A stretch of 64,000 nucleotides of DNA from Candidatus Bathyarchaeota archaeon. Its GTDB lineage: Archaea; Thermoproteota; Bathyarchaeia; Bathyarchaeales; Bathycorpusculaceae. The notes under the pieces are model-generated. The model had not been told where the DNA came from. It did not search any database and saw nothing but the letters and a program-made list of their open reading frames with translations. The stretch is from the NCBI GenBank assembly GCA_026014685.1, contig JAOZHW010000022.1:62001-126000 (forward strand). Reading direction: 5' to 3'. How positions within the stretch are numbered: position 1 is the first letter of the stretch; every line of letters starts with the position of its first letter. Below are positions 8,545 through 17,861 of this stretch, piece by piece. The translations under genes and the position numbers were made by a program.

Positions 8545-10224
8545 TTATAGGTATGCTTCTGTAACGTATCTGCGCATCATTCTGTGACTGTTAAAGTAGT
8601 AGGCAATTTTACCTATCGAGTTCTTCATCAAGGAAATCCATTGGTCCCGGCGGTCATAGAATGTGGGCATGATGACGTATTCGAGTTTGTTGTAGAGGTC
8701 TTCGTTTTCTTTCGCAAAGCAAACAGGGTCATCAACATTTTCGTTCGGGTGCGGTCCAATCGCCCAGCCTGTTAGGTTTTCTATCCAACCCTCAATCCAC
8801 CAGCCGTCCAAGACGCTGAAGTTCATGACGCCGTTGTGTGCTGCTTTCATACCGCTGGTTCCTGACGCCTCCATCGGACGAAGCGGAGTGTTGAGCCAAA
8901 CATCTACGCCGCCAACTATCTTTGCAGCTATATCCATATCATAGTTTTCTAAGTAAACAACTTCAATGTCGCCCTTTAGCTGACGCGCGAAACTGTAGAT
9001 TTGCTCGATGAGTCGTTTGCCGCCTTCATCTCTGGGGTGTGCCTTGCCTGCAAAAATCGCTTGCAATTTGCGTATGTGGCTGATTGAACGTAATCGTTCA
9101 AGGTTTGAAAACAGCAGGGTTGCGCGTTTGTATTCGGTTGCTCTGCGTGCGAAACCTAACGTGAAAACCTCGGGTTCCAAGTGGCTGCCTGTAGCTTGGT
9201 TTGCGTAATCAATCAGGTGTTGTTTTTGTTGATGATGGGCTAGCCAGATTTCTTCGTCTGGGATAAGGTCTACTTTTGCCAGGAGTTCAGGTTCGATTGC
9301 CCAACCTGGCAGGTACTTGTCAAAGAGTTTACGGTATGCCTCACCCGTCCAAGTGTAGGAGTGCACACCGTTTGTTATTGCGTGAATCTCGTAGCCTGTG
9401 AACATTTTGCTGGAGATTTCTTGATGCCGCTTAGCGACACCGTTGACGTAGTTGCTTAAGTTGAGTGCTAAGCAGGTCATGTTGAGGCGTTCTTCTCCGC
9501 CGTATTCGGTAAGGATTGATAGGTCAACTGTATCGAGCACATCACGAATTAAGTCGTAGGTAAATTTGTCGTGCCCCGCTTCAACTGGGGTGTGGGTAGT
9601 GAAGACGCAGAGTTCACGAACTTTTTCCTCATCCATCGCGTATTTCCGTAAAAGTTCAACCGCTAAAAGACTTGAATGCCCCTCGTTCATGTGGTACTTG
9701 CGTACCTTAAACCCTAATGCGTCAAGCATTCGCACACCGCCGAATCCAAGGATGGCTTCTTGTTTGAGGCGGTAGCGTTCATTTCCGCCGTAGAGGTAGA
9801 AGGATATTTCGCGGTCTTGTTGAGTGTTTGAATCAAAATCTGTGTCTAAGAAAAGAACCGGAACTACTCCGCCTGTGATGCTTTGATACTTGTAAAGCCA
9901 AGCTTTGACTTTAACAGTGCGGCCCTCAATTTGGACATTAACTTCGTTTGGCAAAAGAGTCATGAACTTTTCGGGTTCCCATTCATTGGGCAACTCTGAC
10001 TGGCGACCGTTTGCGTCGAGTTTTTGCCTAAAATAATTCTTTTTACTGATTAAGGTGACTGCAACCAAGGGTATTTTGAGGTCGGCACAGGAACGGATGG
10101 CGTCGCCTGCAAGGGTGCCCAACCCCCCTGCATAGGTTGGAATCGCATTGGTTAGTCCTACTTCCATGGAGAAGTAGGCGATTTTTTGTCCTTTTAGTAC
10201 ACCCTGTAAGTCGTCGGTCTGCAT
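8545..10224 (-). CDS. glgP: Alpha-glucan (glycogen/maltodextrin) phosphorylase, GT35
   Basis: A 559-residue protein of the short alpha-glucan phosphorylase type. The N-terminus IAYFSMEVGLTNAIPTYAGGLG is the family start, FTTHTPVEAGHDKF lies mid-protein, GFARRATEYKRATLLF is the phosphate-site region and EASGTSGMKAAHNG (about residue 455) holds the Lys that binds pyridoxal phosphate. The enzyme releases glucose-1-phosphate from alpha-1,4-glucan. It lacks the long N-terminal regulatory region of animal/yeast phosphorylases. Monocistronic; no other glycogen genes nearby. Confidence 0.93.
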   Translation of the reverse strand: MQTDDLQGVLKGQKIAYFSMEVGLTNAIPTYAGGLGTLAGDAIRSCADLKIPLVAVTLISKKNYFRQKLDANGRQSELPNEWEPEKFMTLLPNEVNVQIEGRTVKVKAWLYKYQSITGGVVPVLFLDTDFDSNTQQDREISFYLYGGNERYRLKQEAILGFGGVRMLDALGFKVRKYHMNEGHSSLLAVELLRKYAMDEEKVRELCVFTTHTPVEAGHDKFTYDLIRDVLDTVDLSILTEYGGEERLNMTCLALNLSNYVNGVAKRHQEISSKMFTGYEIHAITNGVHSYTWTGEAYRKLFDKYLPGWAIEPELLAKVDLIPDEEIWLAHHQQKQHLIDYANQATGSHLEPEVFTLGFARRATEYKRATLLFSNLERLRSISHIRKLQAIFAGKAHPRDEGGKRLIEQIYSFARQLKGDIEVVYLENYDMDIAAKIVGGVDVWLNTPLRPMEASGTSGMKAAHNGVMNFSVLDGWWIEGWIENLTGWAIGPHPNENVDDPVCFAKENEDLYNKLEYVIMPTFYDRRDQWISLMKNSIGKIAYYFNSHRMMRRYVTEAYL

Positions 10225-10452
10225 GTTTCCCCTCTATTAACTGAACTTAAAGTGGAGCCCAGTCCAATCTAAGCTCAATTATAGTGTTGCTGTGGAACCC
10301 GTAAAATATCTACCTTTCCATACTGCTTATCGCTTCTTTAGGTGTTGAACAGGCCTTTACGCATACAGCGCATAACATTTTCTTCTGAAATTGTGAGCGA
10401 GACTTTAAAAGAACAACATATTATCTTAATGCTATCTTAGGTGTACAGTAAA

Positions 10453-11730
10453 ATGCCTTCCACTTTCCAGCCTGTGCGCGGAATGCGCGACCTCATCGGC
10501 GAAGAAGCAAAGACCTTCACAAACATCATAGCTACCGCCAGACAAACAGCCGATCTCTATGGCTTCAAAGAAGTCATAACCCCCCACGTCGAACCTCTCG
10601 AGCTACTCAGCGCCAAATCAGGCGACGAAATCCGCCAACGCATGTTCATCTTCAAAGATTTGGGTGAGCGTCAAGTGGCGCTACGCCCAGAATTCACAGC
10701 CTCAGTCGCACGCCTAGTAACCACTGCGCTGAAAAATGAACCTAAACCGCTTCGCTTATTTTCTGTAGGCACAGTTTACCGTTACGATGAACCTCAAAAA
10801 GGCAGGTACCGAGAGTTTTGGCAATCAAACTTTGAGTTGATGGGTTCCTCTAAGCCTGAAGCAGACGCTGAAATCGTGCTGTTAACAAACAGTATGGTTG
10901 CATCTTTAGGTTTGCAGGGGTTTGCTTTCAAAATAGGTCACATAGGGGTAATCCGCGGAATCCTAAATCAAGAGGGCATCGACGAGAAAACCCAAAACGC
11001 AGTTTTCCAACGTATGGATAAAAAAGAGTACGGTGAAGCACTCAGTCTTGTTGCTTCCGAGAAATGCCGTGAAATGCTCAGAGGCTTACTTGAAATCAAA
11101 GGCGCAACCTGGAAAGAGACCGTTGAACAGATAAAGAACCACGTTAGTGGATACGAGAAGGCCCAAGCAGCAGCAGAAAACCTCTACGAAATCCTAGCAT
11201 TAATCACCCAAAGTGCAGGCCTAAAAGTTACTGTTGACCCAGGATTTGCGCGTGGCTTAGAATACTACACCGGTATGATCTTTGAAATCTACATCCCCGA
11301 ATTAGAGATAGCTTTAGGCGGCGGCGGAAGATACGACCGCCTCATCGAAGTTTTCGGCGGCGAACCCACACCCGCAGTCGGCTGCGCACACGGCATAGAC
11401 CGCATTGCCATTGCTTTGCAGGAACAAAAAGCCGTGTTCACCGCAAAAACAGCTAAAAAAGTTGCAGTTATGGCGATCAATGATTCGTTGAAAGCTGAGG
11501 CGCTCAAGATTGCACAGCATCTTCGTGCAGCAGGAATCGCGGTTGAGTTTGAGGTTATGGGCCGCAAGATGGCTAAAGCCCTCGAAGACGCAGACAAACG
11601 AAAAGATGATTACGCCGTCATCTTAGGTGAACGGGAACTCAAAGAAGGTGCGGTTATGCTTAAAGAGCTAGCAACCCGCCAACAGTGTCTGGTTCCGTTG
11701 TCGCTGTTGGTTGAAAAAATTAAAAGTTAA
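10453..11730 (+). CDS. hisS: Histidyl-tRNA synthetase
   Basis: A 425-residue class II synthetase. QPVRGMRDLIGEEA at the N-terminus, motif 2 as VYRYDEPQKGRYREFWQ, the HisA motif ARGLEYYTG and GGGGRYDRLIEVFGG together identify HisRS; the C-terminal anticodon-binding domain is present. It charges tRNA-His. A GTG at 10441 is in frame, but AGGTG (10439-10443) lies 9 nt before the ATG at 10453 and the TATA box TTTAAAA (10404-10410) predicts a start near 10431-10436, so ATG 10453 is preferred. Confidence 0.95.
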   Translation: MPSTFQPVRGMRDLIGEEAKTFTNIIATARQTADLYGFKEVITPHVEPLELLSAKSGDEIRQRMFIFKDLGERQVALRPEFTASVARLVTTALKNEPKPLRLFSVGTVYRYDEPQKGRYREFWQSNFELMGSSKPEADAEIVLLTNSMVASLGLQGFAFKIGHIGVIRGILNQEGIDEKTQNAVFQRMDKKEYGEALSLVASEKCREMLRGLLEIKGATWKETVEQIKNHVSGYEKAQAAAENLYEILALITQSAGLKVTVDPGFARGLEYYTGMIFEIYIPELEIALGGGGRYDRLIEVFGGEPTPAVGCAHGIDRIAIALQEQKAVFTAKTAKKVAVMAINDSLKAEALKIAQHLRAAGIAVEFEVMGRKMAKALEDADKRKDDYAVILGERELKEGAVMLKELATRQQCLVPLSLLVEKIKS

Positions 11731-11746
11731 AAAAGAAAATTTTGGG

Positions 11747-11770
11747 GTAAGCCAAAAGGCTTACTTTTTT
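11747..11770. terminator. Shared terminator between hisS and glnA
   Basis: GTAAGCC (11747-11753) and GGCTTAC (11758-11764) form a perfect 7-bp stem with an AAAA loop, followed by six T (11765-11770). An A-rich tract on the other side makes it usable in both directions, which suits the convergent hisS and glnA genes. Confidence 0.75.
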
Positions 11771-11775
11771 GTTGT

Positions 11776-13140
11776 TTAGAGTCGTTTGATGTAGCGGTTG
11801 ACTTCCCACTCAGTGACTTGTAAGCGGTAGAGGTCCCATTCGTGACGTTTCTCTTTAAGGAAGTTCTCAAACGTTACTGGACCGAGGGTTTCACGCATCA
11901 AGTCGCTGGTTTCAAGTTCGTCGAGTGCTTCTTTTAGGTTTTCTGGTAATGAAACGATTCCGCGTTGTTTGCGTTCTTCATAGCTCATGTGGTAAACGTT
12001 TAACTCTACTGCGTCGCCTGGGTCAATCTTGTTCTTTATGCCGTCAAGACCAGTGGCAAGTAGCACAGCGAACTGTAAGTATGGGTTGCCTGCACCGTCT
12101 GGGCATCGAATTTCGCATCTGGCCGCGCTCTTTCTTCCGCCGAAGTTGGGGACACGGATAAGTGGGCTGCGGTTTTTGTGTGCCCATGCGAGGTAGACTG
12201 GGGCTTCGTATCCTGGGACGAGACGTTTGTAGCTGTTTGGCCAACTGTTTAGGACTGCCGCCATTTTGCGTCCATGTGCGAGTTGTCCGCCGATGTAGTT
12301 GCGTGCGAGTTCTGAGAGGTAACCGTTTTTGGCGTCGTCGGCGTAGAAGAGGTTTTGTGTCATTTCTTTGTTCCAGAGGCTTTGGTGAGTGTGCATGCCG
12401 CTTCCGTTGATGCCTTGGAAGGGTTTAGGCATGTATGTGGTGATGTAGCCGTTGCGTGCTGCGACGACTTTACCGCACATCTTCATAGTTATTGCGCGGT
12501 CAGCGGTTTCGAGAGCTTCACCGTATTTGAAGTCGATTTCGTTCTGTCCCAAAGCAACCTCGTGGTGGCTGATTTCTATGTCGATGCCGAAGGCTTCAGC
12601 TGTGTCTGCAATTTCTCGTCTGAGGTCATCAGTTAAATCGCCTGGGTGGAAGTCGAAGTAGCCTGCTAAGTCGATGGGGGTTGGTAAGCCGCCGTTTTCG
12701 CTTTCTTTAACGATGAAGAACTCCAGTTCTGGAGCGCAGATGAATGTGTAACCTGCTTTTGCTGCTTTTTCAACTGCTCTTTCGAGGATGTATCTTGGGT
12801 CGCCTTCAAAGCGTTGGTTTTGTGGGGTGTAGACGTCGCAGATTAGTCTTGCTGAGGCTTTTTCTTTTGGTCTCCAAGGCAAGACTGCGAAGGTTGATGG
12901 GTCTGGGTAGAGAACCATGTCTGATTCTTCGATGGGTCTGTATCCTGTGATTGATGACCCGTCGAAGGATTGCCCGTTCTCGAATATACTTTCGATGTTT
13001 TTGGCGCTTACGGCTAGGTTTTTGAGGAAGCCGTTTATGTCGGTGAACTGCAGTCTCACAAATTTTACGTCGTTTTCCTGGATTTTTTGAACTACTGTTG
13101 TTACTTGTTCTTTCCATGCCGCGTTTTTAAAATTCTTCAT
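11776..13140 (-). CDS. glnA: Glutamine synthetase, type I
   Basis: A 454-residue GSI enzyme: SFDGSSITGYRPIEESDM near residues 75-92, the metal-binding APELEFFIV, GINGSGMHTHQSLW (substrate loop) and the KNRSPLIRVP/ARCEIRCPDGAGNPYL blocks. It makes glutamine from glutamate, ammonia and ATP. The Tyr-containing adenylylation loop of bacterial GSI-beta is not seen, consistent with a GSI-alpha-like enzyme. On the minus strand a TATA box CTTATATATG (13217-13208) precedes a leader of about 45 nt with AGAGGT 9 nt before the ATG. Confidence 0.96.
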   Translation of the reverse strand: MKNFKNAAWKEQVTTVVQKIQENDVKFVRLQFTDINGFLKNLAVSAKNIESIFENGQSFDGSSITGYRPIEESDMVLYPDPSTFAVLPWRPKEKASARLICDVYTPQNQRFEGDPRYILERAVEKAAKAGYTFICAPELEFFIVKESENGGLPTPIDLAGYFDFHPGDLTDDLRREIADTAEAFGIDIEISHHEVALGQNEIDFKYGEALETADRAITMKMCGKVVAARNGYITTYMPKPFQGINGSGMHTHQSLWNKEMTQNLFYADDAKNGYLSELARNYIGGQLAHGRKMAAVLNSWPNSYKRLVPGYEAPVYLAWAHKNRSPLIRVPNFGGRKSAARCEIRCPDGAGNPYLQFAVLLATGLDGIKNKIDPGDAVELNVYHMSYEERKQRGIVSLPENLKEALDELETSDLMRETLGPVTFENFLKEKRHEWDLYRLQVTEWEVNRYIKRL

Positions 13141-13199
13141 TTTTCAAATACCTCTTGTGACTGTTTGGCTTGCTCTCCATGTGTTATGGAATTCACATT

Positions 13200-13222
13200 A
13201 AACGTAAACATATATAAGTTTA
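13200..13222 (-). promoter_or_regulatory. glnA promoter (TATA box)
   Basis: On the minus strand CTTATATATG at 13217-13208 is an excellent archaeal TATA box; initiation is expected near 13185. Downstream, CCAT-AACAC-ATGG forms a small inverted repeat near the predicted start that could be an operator or a leader hairpin. No clear NrpR-type operator was found. Confidence 0.5.
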
Positions 13223-13358
13223 TCGCTCAAACACCGTTGATAATTGTCCAATAACTCATCAAATAATTGAAATAATGTACTGCAGCCAAAAGTGTTTCGC
13301 GCTGAAAAAAACCGCTTAAAAACAAACATTAACTAGTCAAATAACCAAAAAAACCCAA

Positions 13359-13835
13359 TTATCTTTCCCTGCGCAAGAAATCTCCCACATCAGAAACATT
13401 ACGCACTGCAACTTCATCCATACCACCCTTTACGTTCAGGTTTCCAACAATTCTGCCAAAACCTAAACATTCGCCGAACTCATTTAACACTAAAACATGT
13501 ATATTTTTCTTGCCTGAACCAAAAACCTGCAGAACGCTTTGCGCAAGAATCGGCCTGCCACAGATAAAAAGCCACGCAGCCTTGCGTTCAACAACGATTC
13601 GGTGAGCACCCCTCTGTGCAAGCATAGAGAGCAGGTTAAAACTGGGGAAAAACTTGCCTTCCTTGGCTTTGCCCAAGAAAACACCTGCATAGAAAAAGTC
13701 TTTGCGGACTAGCAGAGGCTTCAACGCTTCATTAACGAAATAGAAACGCCCGTTCTTTTCCACAACTAACTCAGGATTTAAGGATAGGTTTACACCGAAC
13801 TGTGACGCAAAGTTAGTTACTGCTCTGGCTTTCAC
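13359..13835 (-). CDS. PUA-like RNA-binding protein, partner of the m5C methyltransferase
   Basis: A protein of 158 residues when started at GTG 13835. The frame is open upstream inside the methyltransferase gene, but GTG 13835 gives a GTGA overlap with the methyltransferase stop and has GGAG upstream. The C-terminal half KAAWLFICGRPILAQSV...KKNIHVLVLNEFGECLGFGRIVG fits a PUA domain, preceded by a pre-PUA-like region, as in NIP7-like proteins. It probably supplies RNA binding to the adjacent methyltransferase or acts separately in rRNA maturation. Confidence 0.72.
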   Translation of the reverse strand: MKARAVTNFASQFGVNLSLNPELVVEKNGRFYFVNEALKPLLVRKDFFYAGVFLGKAKEGKFFPSFNLLSMLAQRGAHRIVVERKAAWLFICGRPILAQSVLQVFGSGKKNIHVLVLNEFGECLGFGRIVGNLNVKGGMDEVAVRNVSDVGDFLRRER

Positions 13836-14719
13836 TGTTTTCGTCTCCGTTTTAGTTTGCACACAAAAAAGCCCTGCGTGTCTCCGGGCCACAACCGCCT
13901 ACACCGCGCAACGGAAGCGTCCAGCTCTCTGCCAAAAACATTTGTTAAGCCCCTTGTTCCGTGACAGTCGATTTCTTGAATTTCGAGGTTTAGGTTTTTT
14001 ATCGCCCAATCCATGTTTAGTTCGTCTTCTTCAGGTTCAAGCGAACAAGTAGAATAAACAAGTTCACCACGATCCGTTAAGCACTCAGAGGCGACAGTTA
14101 GGATTTGTCTTTGAGTAGCCGCGTTACGCTCCACATCTTTTATGGTGCGGTTTTTGAACCAGTCCCTATCTGAGGCGTAGTTACCTGAGCAAGGCGCATC
14201 AACTAACACGCGATCAAATTTTAATCCCAGAGTAGTCGCCTGCCTTGCATCGAGCAAATAGACAACCGTGTTCGCAACGTGGCAACGCTCCAAGTGGTTG
14301 CTCAAAGCAGCTAAACGCCGCTTATCCACATCCAACGCCACGATGCCACCAGTGTTTGCCATGGCATCAGCCAACTGCACAGTTTTTCCTCCCGGAGCAG
14401 CGGCGCAATCCAGAACTCTTTTTCCCTTTAAATCTGAAAAGAGCGACACTGGGATTTGAGCGGCTGCTTCTTGAATTGAGTACAAACCCAAAAGATACTC
14501 CGCGGTTGCGCCCGCTGAAACTTTGGATTCAGCCACCCAATACCCCGACTGCAAAAAAGGAATTTTCTCCAGTTGTACGCCTAACCCTGATAGGCGTTCG
14601 ATTAGGTTTTTGTCTTTAGCGTTTGCGTTGTTGATTCGGATGGCTTGACGTAGCTTAACCTCTTTTAATGTAAAACCGAGTTGTTGGTAGCGGTTTTGGA
14701 AGAATTCTTTTCCCGACAT
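13832..14719 (-). CDS. RNA cytosine-C5 methyltransferase, NOP2/Sun (NSUN) family
   Basis: A 295-residue enzyme from ATG 14719 (MSGKEFFQNRYQQLGF); an upstream in-frame ATG at 14776 would add a hydrophobic, Pro-rich stretch unlike the family. VLDCAAAPGGKTVQLA is the SAM-binding motif, VLVDAPCSGNYAS carries the motif IV Cys and ELVYSTCSLEPEEDE the motif VI catalytic Cys. It methylates cytosine in rRNA or tRNA. Its stop overlaps the PUA gene by four bases (GTGA), so methyltransferase and PUA protein are probably made as a pair. Confidence 0.9.
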   Translation of the reverse strand: MSGKEFFQNRYQQLGFTLKEVKLRQAIRINNANAKDKNLIERLSGLGVQLEKIPFLQSGYWVAESKVSAGATAEYLLGLYSIQEAAAQIPVSLFSDLKGKRVLDCAAAPGGKTVQLADAMANTGGIVALDVDKRRLAALSNHLERCHVANTVVYLLDARQATTLGLKFDRVLVDAPCSGNYASDRDWFKNRTIKDVERNAATQRQILTVASECLTDRGELVYSTCSLEPEEDELNMDWAIKNLNLEIQEIDCHGTRGLTNVFGRELDASVARCRRLWPGDTQGFFVCKLKRRRKQ

Positions 14720-14810
14720 CAAGCAGAAAGTGATTGGCGGCGGATAAAAGCTTTTCAAAACCAGAAAGCCACGCAAGCCTTAAAATCATAGATGAACACT
14801 GCATTGCAAG

Positions 14811-16214
14811 ATGAACCAGCGCATACTCGCCAACCTTGGCTTCCTCCTCCAAACCGCAGGACTACTTACCATTCTGCCAATCGGTGTAGGCTTTGTCTTT
14901 AACGAAACCGCGCAGTTGATTCCGCTTTTCTTAACGTGCATCGCGTTTTTAGGCGGCGGATTCTTGCTCAACGCGTTGTGCGCACGCAAAGACTTAGACG
15001 TAAAATCCGCAAGCATACTGCTGCTTTTAGCGTTTCTCATCTTGCCCTTAATCGGCGCCATCCCCTACATCTACACCGACCCCTTCAACAGCCCAAACCC
15101 CCTTGACCGCTTCACCAACAGTTACTTCGAAAGCGTCTCAGGATTCACAACCACCGGGTTTAGCTTCATAGAAAACACCGCATCCCTACCCAGATGCATA
15201 CTTGTTTTTAGAAGTTTAACTGAGTTGATGGGGGGTGTGGGTGTGGTGTTTTTGGTGTTGGCGTTTTTTCAGTCTAAACGTGCGATGCCCCGACTGGGCG
15301 GCATGTTGGGTATTGATAATCTGATTAAGAATTTTAAGAAAATGTTTTTCCTAGTTTTTGCCATTTACGCCCTGATTATTCTGGTTTTCACAGGGGTATT
15401 TCTGCTTTCAGGATACAGCGATTCAGTAGCTACAGCCACCTTTGTGATCGACACGGTTTCAGGAGGTTTTGCACCCAGTGCACAGCAGTTCCCCCAGTAC
15501 CTATCGTTTGTTCCCCAAAGTCTTATGGTTATTATGATGTTTCTGGGTTCCGTTAACTTTGCATTTAACTATCACTTGTTTACAGGGAAAATCAAAAAGC
15601 TACTCTCAGTGGAAATCGTAGTGTTCCTTGCGATAATGGTTACTGCTAGTGTTGCTTTGGTTTTTGTTGGAAATGTCGGTTTTGGTGAGTCACTGTTTCA
15701 TGTCGTTAGTTTGTCCTCAACAGCAGGTGGGACATATCTTGATTTATCGTCTTTGAATACTAACGCCGTCTTGCTATTGGTTACGGTTATGGTTATCGGA
15801 GGCTGTGCTTTCTCGATGGCTGGAGGCATCAAAATATCAAGGTTTCTAACTGTGGGCCAAGCAGCCAGCCAACAAATAAAAACTGTTTTCCACAGAAACA
15901 CAAAACCCAAGAAAGAGCAAAACTCCGAAGTATTACCCGCAGTTGCCACGATTCTATTGTTCATCTTGGTACTGCTTGTGTTTGCGGCGCTGTTCTCAAC
16001 GATCGGAATCTCGTTTACTGATGCACTATTTGAGGTGGGGTCAGCTCTCTCCACCACAGGTGCTTCTCTGGGCACAGTCACAATCGCGATGCCTCTGGCT
16101 TACAAGTGGCTGATTATTGCGGCGATGACAATTGGAAAAGTTGAGGTCTTAACCGTTGCGGCGGTGATTGTTCCCTTCGCCTTAAAGGAACTTAAGCGGA
16201 AGACTATCGCTTGA
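14811..16214 (+). CDS. trkH: TrkH-family potassium uptake channel subunit
   Basis: A 467-residue membrane protein with the four P-loop repeats of the Trk/Ktr family: YFESVSGFTTTGFSFIE (first filter, about residues 105-121), IDTVSGGFAP, VVSLSSTAGGTYLDLS and EVGSALSTTGASLGTV. It forms the K+-conducting pore driven by membrane potential. The gating partner TrkA/KtrA is not adjacent. Start ATG 14811 is divergent from the methyltransferase gene, about 90 nt apart. Confidence 0.92.
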   Translation: MNQRILANLGFLLQTAGLLTILPIGVGFVFNETAQLIPLFLTCIAFLGGGFLLNALCARKDLDVKSASILLLLAFLILPLIGAIPYIYTDPFNSPNPLDRFTNSYFESVSGFTTTGFSFIENTASLPRCILVFRSLTELMGGVGVVFLVLAFFQSKRAMPRLGGMLGIDNLIKNFKKMFFLVFAIYALIILVFTGVFLLSGYSDSVATATFVIDTVSGGFAPSAQQFPQYLSFVPQSLMVIMMFLGSVNFAFNYHLFTGKIKKLLSVEIVVFLAIMVTASVALVFVGNVGFGESLFHVVSLSSTAGGTYLDLSSLNTNAVLLLVTVMVIGGCAFSMAGGIKISRFLTVGQAASQQIKTVFHRNTKPKKEQNSEVLPAVATILLFILVLLVFAALFSTIGISFTDALFEVGSALSTTGASLGTVTIAMPLAYKWLIIAAMTIGKVEVLTVAAVIVPFALKELKRKTIA

Positions 16215-16239
16215 TTTTTCCAAAAGCTTTTAGGGAGAA

Positions 16240-16265
16240 CAAACAATCATACAGAGTGATTAGTC
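16240..16265 (+). promoter_or_regulatory. Inverted repeat upstream of nikR
   Basis: AATCA (16245-16249) and TGATT (16257-16261) form a 5-bp inverted repeat with a 7-nt spacer directly before the nikR ATG. Its position could allow autoregulation; the half-sites are short and chance occurrence is possible. Confidence 0.25.
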
Positions 16266-16673
16266 ATGTCAAAAATTGTCCGTGTAGGCGTAACCTTCCC
16301 ACCTGACCTTCTCAAAGACTTTGACCAAATCATAGAAAAAATGGGTTATGAAAGCCGAAGCAAAGCCGTCCAAGATGCAGTGCGACTCTACGTTTCAGAA
16401 CGCAAATGGCTCCAAGAAGAAAACGCTAACCAAACAGGTGTAATACTGATGGTTTACGACCATGAGACACGCAATTTAGAAAGCGACTTAACAGACTCAC
16501 AGCATCACCACCAAGACCTTATCTCTTCAACGATGCATATTCACCTTGGTGAACACGACTGTCTTGAAGTCATAGCTGTAAAAGGTAAAGGTTCAGAAAT
16601 ACGGCACTTAAGCGATGACTTGGCCACAAGAAGAGGCGTAAAAATCCTCAAGTCAATGATTGTTTCAGTTTAG
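16266..16673 (+). CDS. nikR: NikR-type nickel-responsive transcriptional regulator
   Basis: A 135-residue protein with an N-terminal ribbon-helix-helix domain (VRVGVTFPPDLLKDFDQI...SRSKAVQDAVRLYV) and a C-terminal ACT-like metal domain. The segment HHHQDLISSTMHIHLGEHDCLEV carries the His, HxH and Cys ligands of the square-planar Ni site. NikR represses nickel uptake genes when Ni is bound. No nickel transporter or nickel enzyme genes are in the window, so the target is elsewhere. It overlaps the convergent nadA by 4 nt. Confidence 0.9.
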   Translation: MSKIVRVGVTFPPDLLKDFDQIIEKMGYESRSKAVQDAVRLYVSERKWLQEENANQTGVILMVYDHETRNLESDLTDSQHHHQDLISSTMHIHLGEHDCLEVIAVKGKGSEIRHLSDDLATRRGVKILKSMIVSV

Positions 16674-17581
16674 CTTTTTACTTCAAACATCCGTTCCAGT
16701 GAAGCTCGCGCTTTCTTTGCTACTGCTTCAGGAACTGTAACTAAATGTTTTTCTTCTTTTAGTGAAACGTAGATTCTGTCCAGCGTAGTTAGTTTCATGT
16801 TGGGGCAGATGGCTCCTTCATATGCAGGGTAGAATTTTTTGGTCGGGTTCTCTTTTCGAAGCCTGTGCAGTATGCCTTCTTCTGTGCCGACGATGAATTC
16901 TTTAGCGGTTGATGCTTTGGCGAATTTACAAATCTTTGAAGTGCTACCGATAAAGTCCGCAACAGCCCGCATTTCTTTGGTGCATTCAGGATGAACCAAA
17001 ACTACCGCTTTTGGGTGAGCGATCTTTTGGACTTGTACATCTTCAGGTTGGAAAAGCAGATGTGTCGGGCAGAACCCATGTGAAGGAATAGGAATTATAG
17101 TTTTACCTGTCTTCTCCGCAACGTAATCCGCCAGATTCATGTCGGGCCCAAACAACACTGTGTCCGCCTTCAGTGACTGTACTACTTCCACAGCGTTGGC
17201 GCTTGTACAGCAAATATCCGCTTCCGCTTTGCAGGCACCCAAGGTGTTAACGTAGAGAACCACAGGTGCATCTGGGTGTTTGGCTTTAGCGCGCTTTATC
17301 TCGTCAACCGTGAGCATCTGAGCCATTGGGCAACGTGCACCTAAGCTGGGCAGGAGCACCTTCTTGTTTGGGTTGAGAATCGCAGCAGATTCCGCCATGA
17401 AATCCACTGCAGAAAAAACGATCAGCTCGGCGTCTTTTTCATTCATGGCTTTTAGGCTTAACTCGATGCTGTCGCCTGTGTAGTCAGCTATATCTTGGAC
17501 TTCTGGACGCTGATAGTTGTGAGCCAAGATGATGGCTTTTTTCTCTTTTTTGAGTTGCTGGATTTTCTGTGTTAAATCCAT
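16670..17581 (-). CDS. nadA: Quinolinate synthase
   Basis: A 303-residue enzyme of NAD biosynthesis that condenses iminoaspartate with dihydroxyacetone phosphate. IILAHNYQRPEVQDIADYTGDS opens the protein, and three conserved Cys for the 4Fe-4S cluster are present (LGARCPMAQ, PSHGFCPTH, EGAICPNMK). HPECT and SHGFCPTHLL are diagnostic. nadB and nadC are not adjacent. Full length for the family. Confidence 0.95.
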   Translation of the reverse strand: MDLTQKIQQLKKEKKAIILAHNYQRPEVQDIADYTGDSIELSLKAMNEKDAELIVFSAVDFMAESAAILNPNKKVLLPSLGARCPMAQMLTVDEIKRAKAKHPDAPVVLYVNTLGACKAEADICCTSANAVEVVQSLKADTVLFGPDMNLADYVAEKTGKTIIPIPSHGFCPTHLLFQPEDVQVQKIAHPKAVVLVHPECTKEMRAVADFIGSTSKICKFAKASTAKEFIVGTEEGILHRLRKENPTKKFYPAYEGAICPNMKLTTLDRIYVSLKEEKHLVTVPEAVAKKARASLERMFEVKS

Positions 17582-17815
17582 AGTTCCGCCGATTCCAAGT
17601 TGGGTGAAAAGAAACAGGAATAGTTAACAGATATATGTTTTTGGCTTCGACAAAAACGCTTTAACCTTAAAAAAGCCCAGAACAAATGTAGACGTCAACA
17701 GCAGGGATGACTGCGGGTTCCTTATCGGACGAAGTTCAGCTTTATGCTTGGAACATTTACAACAAAGGCTTAGCCAGCATCTGAATAAAAATATCTAAAG
17801 AACACTCAATCCGAG

Positions 17816-17857
17816 TTTATATAAGGGAGGGGAGGTCAGCTTTGAGACGTCGTGTGA
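17816..17857 (+). repeat. TATA/G-rich dispersed element, copy A
   Basis: TATATAA (17818-17824) is followed immediately by GGGAGGGGAGG and, 20 bases on, by GAGACGTCGTGTG ending at 17856. Copies B (42938) and C (53289, minus) align without gaps over 39 bases. A run of six T follows (17858-17863). This copy points into the 3' end of the opposing DUF2283 gene, so it is not a promoter for an identifiable protein gene. The rest of 17582-17815 shows no gene. Confidence 0.7.
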
Positions 17858-17861
17858 TTTT

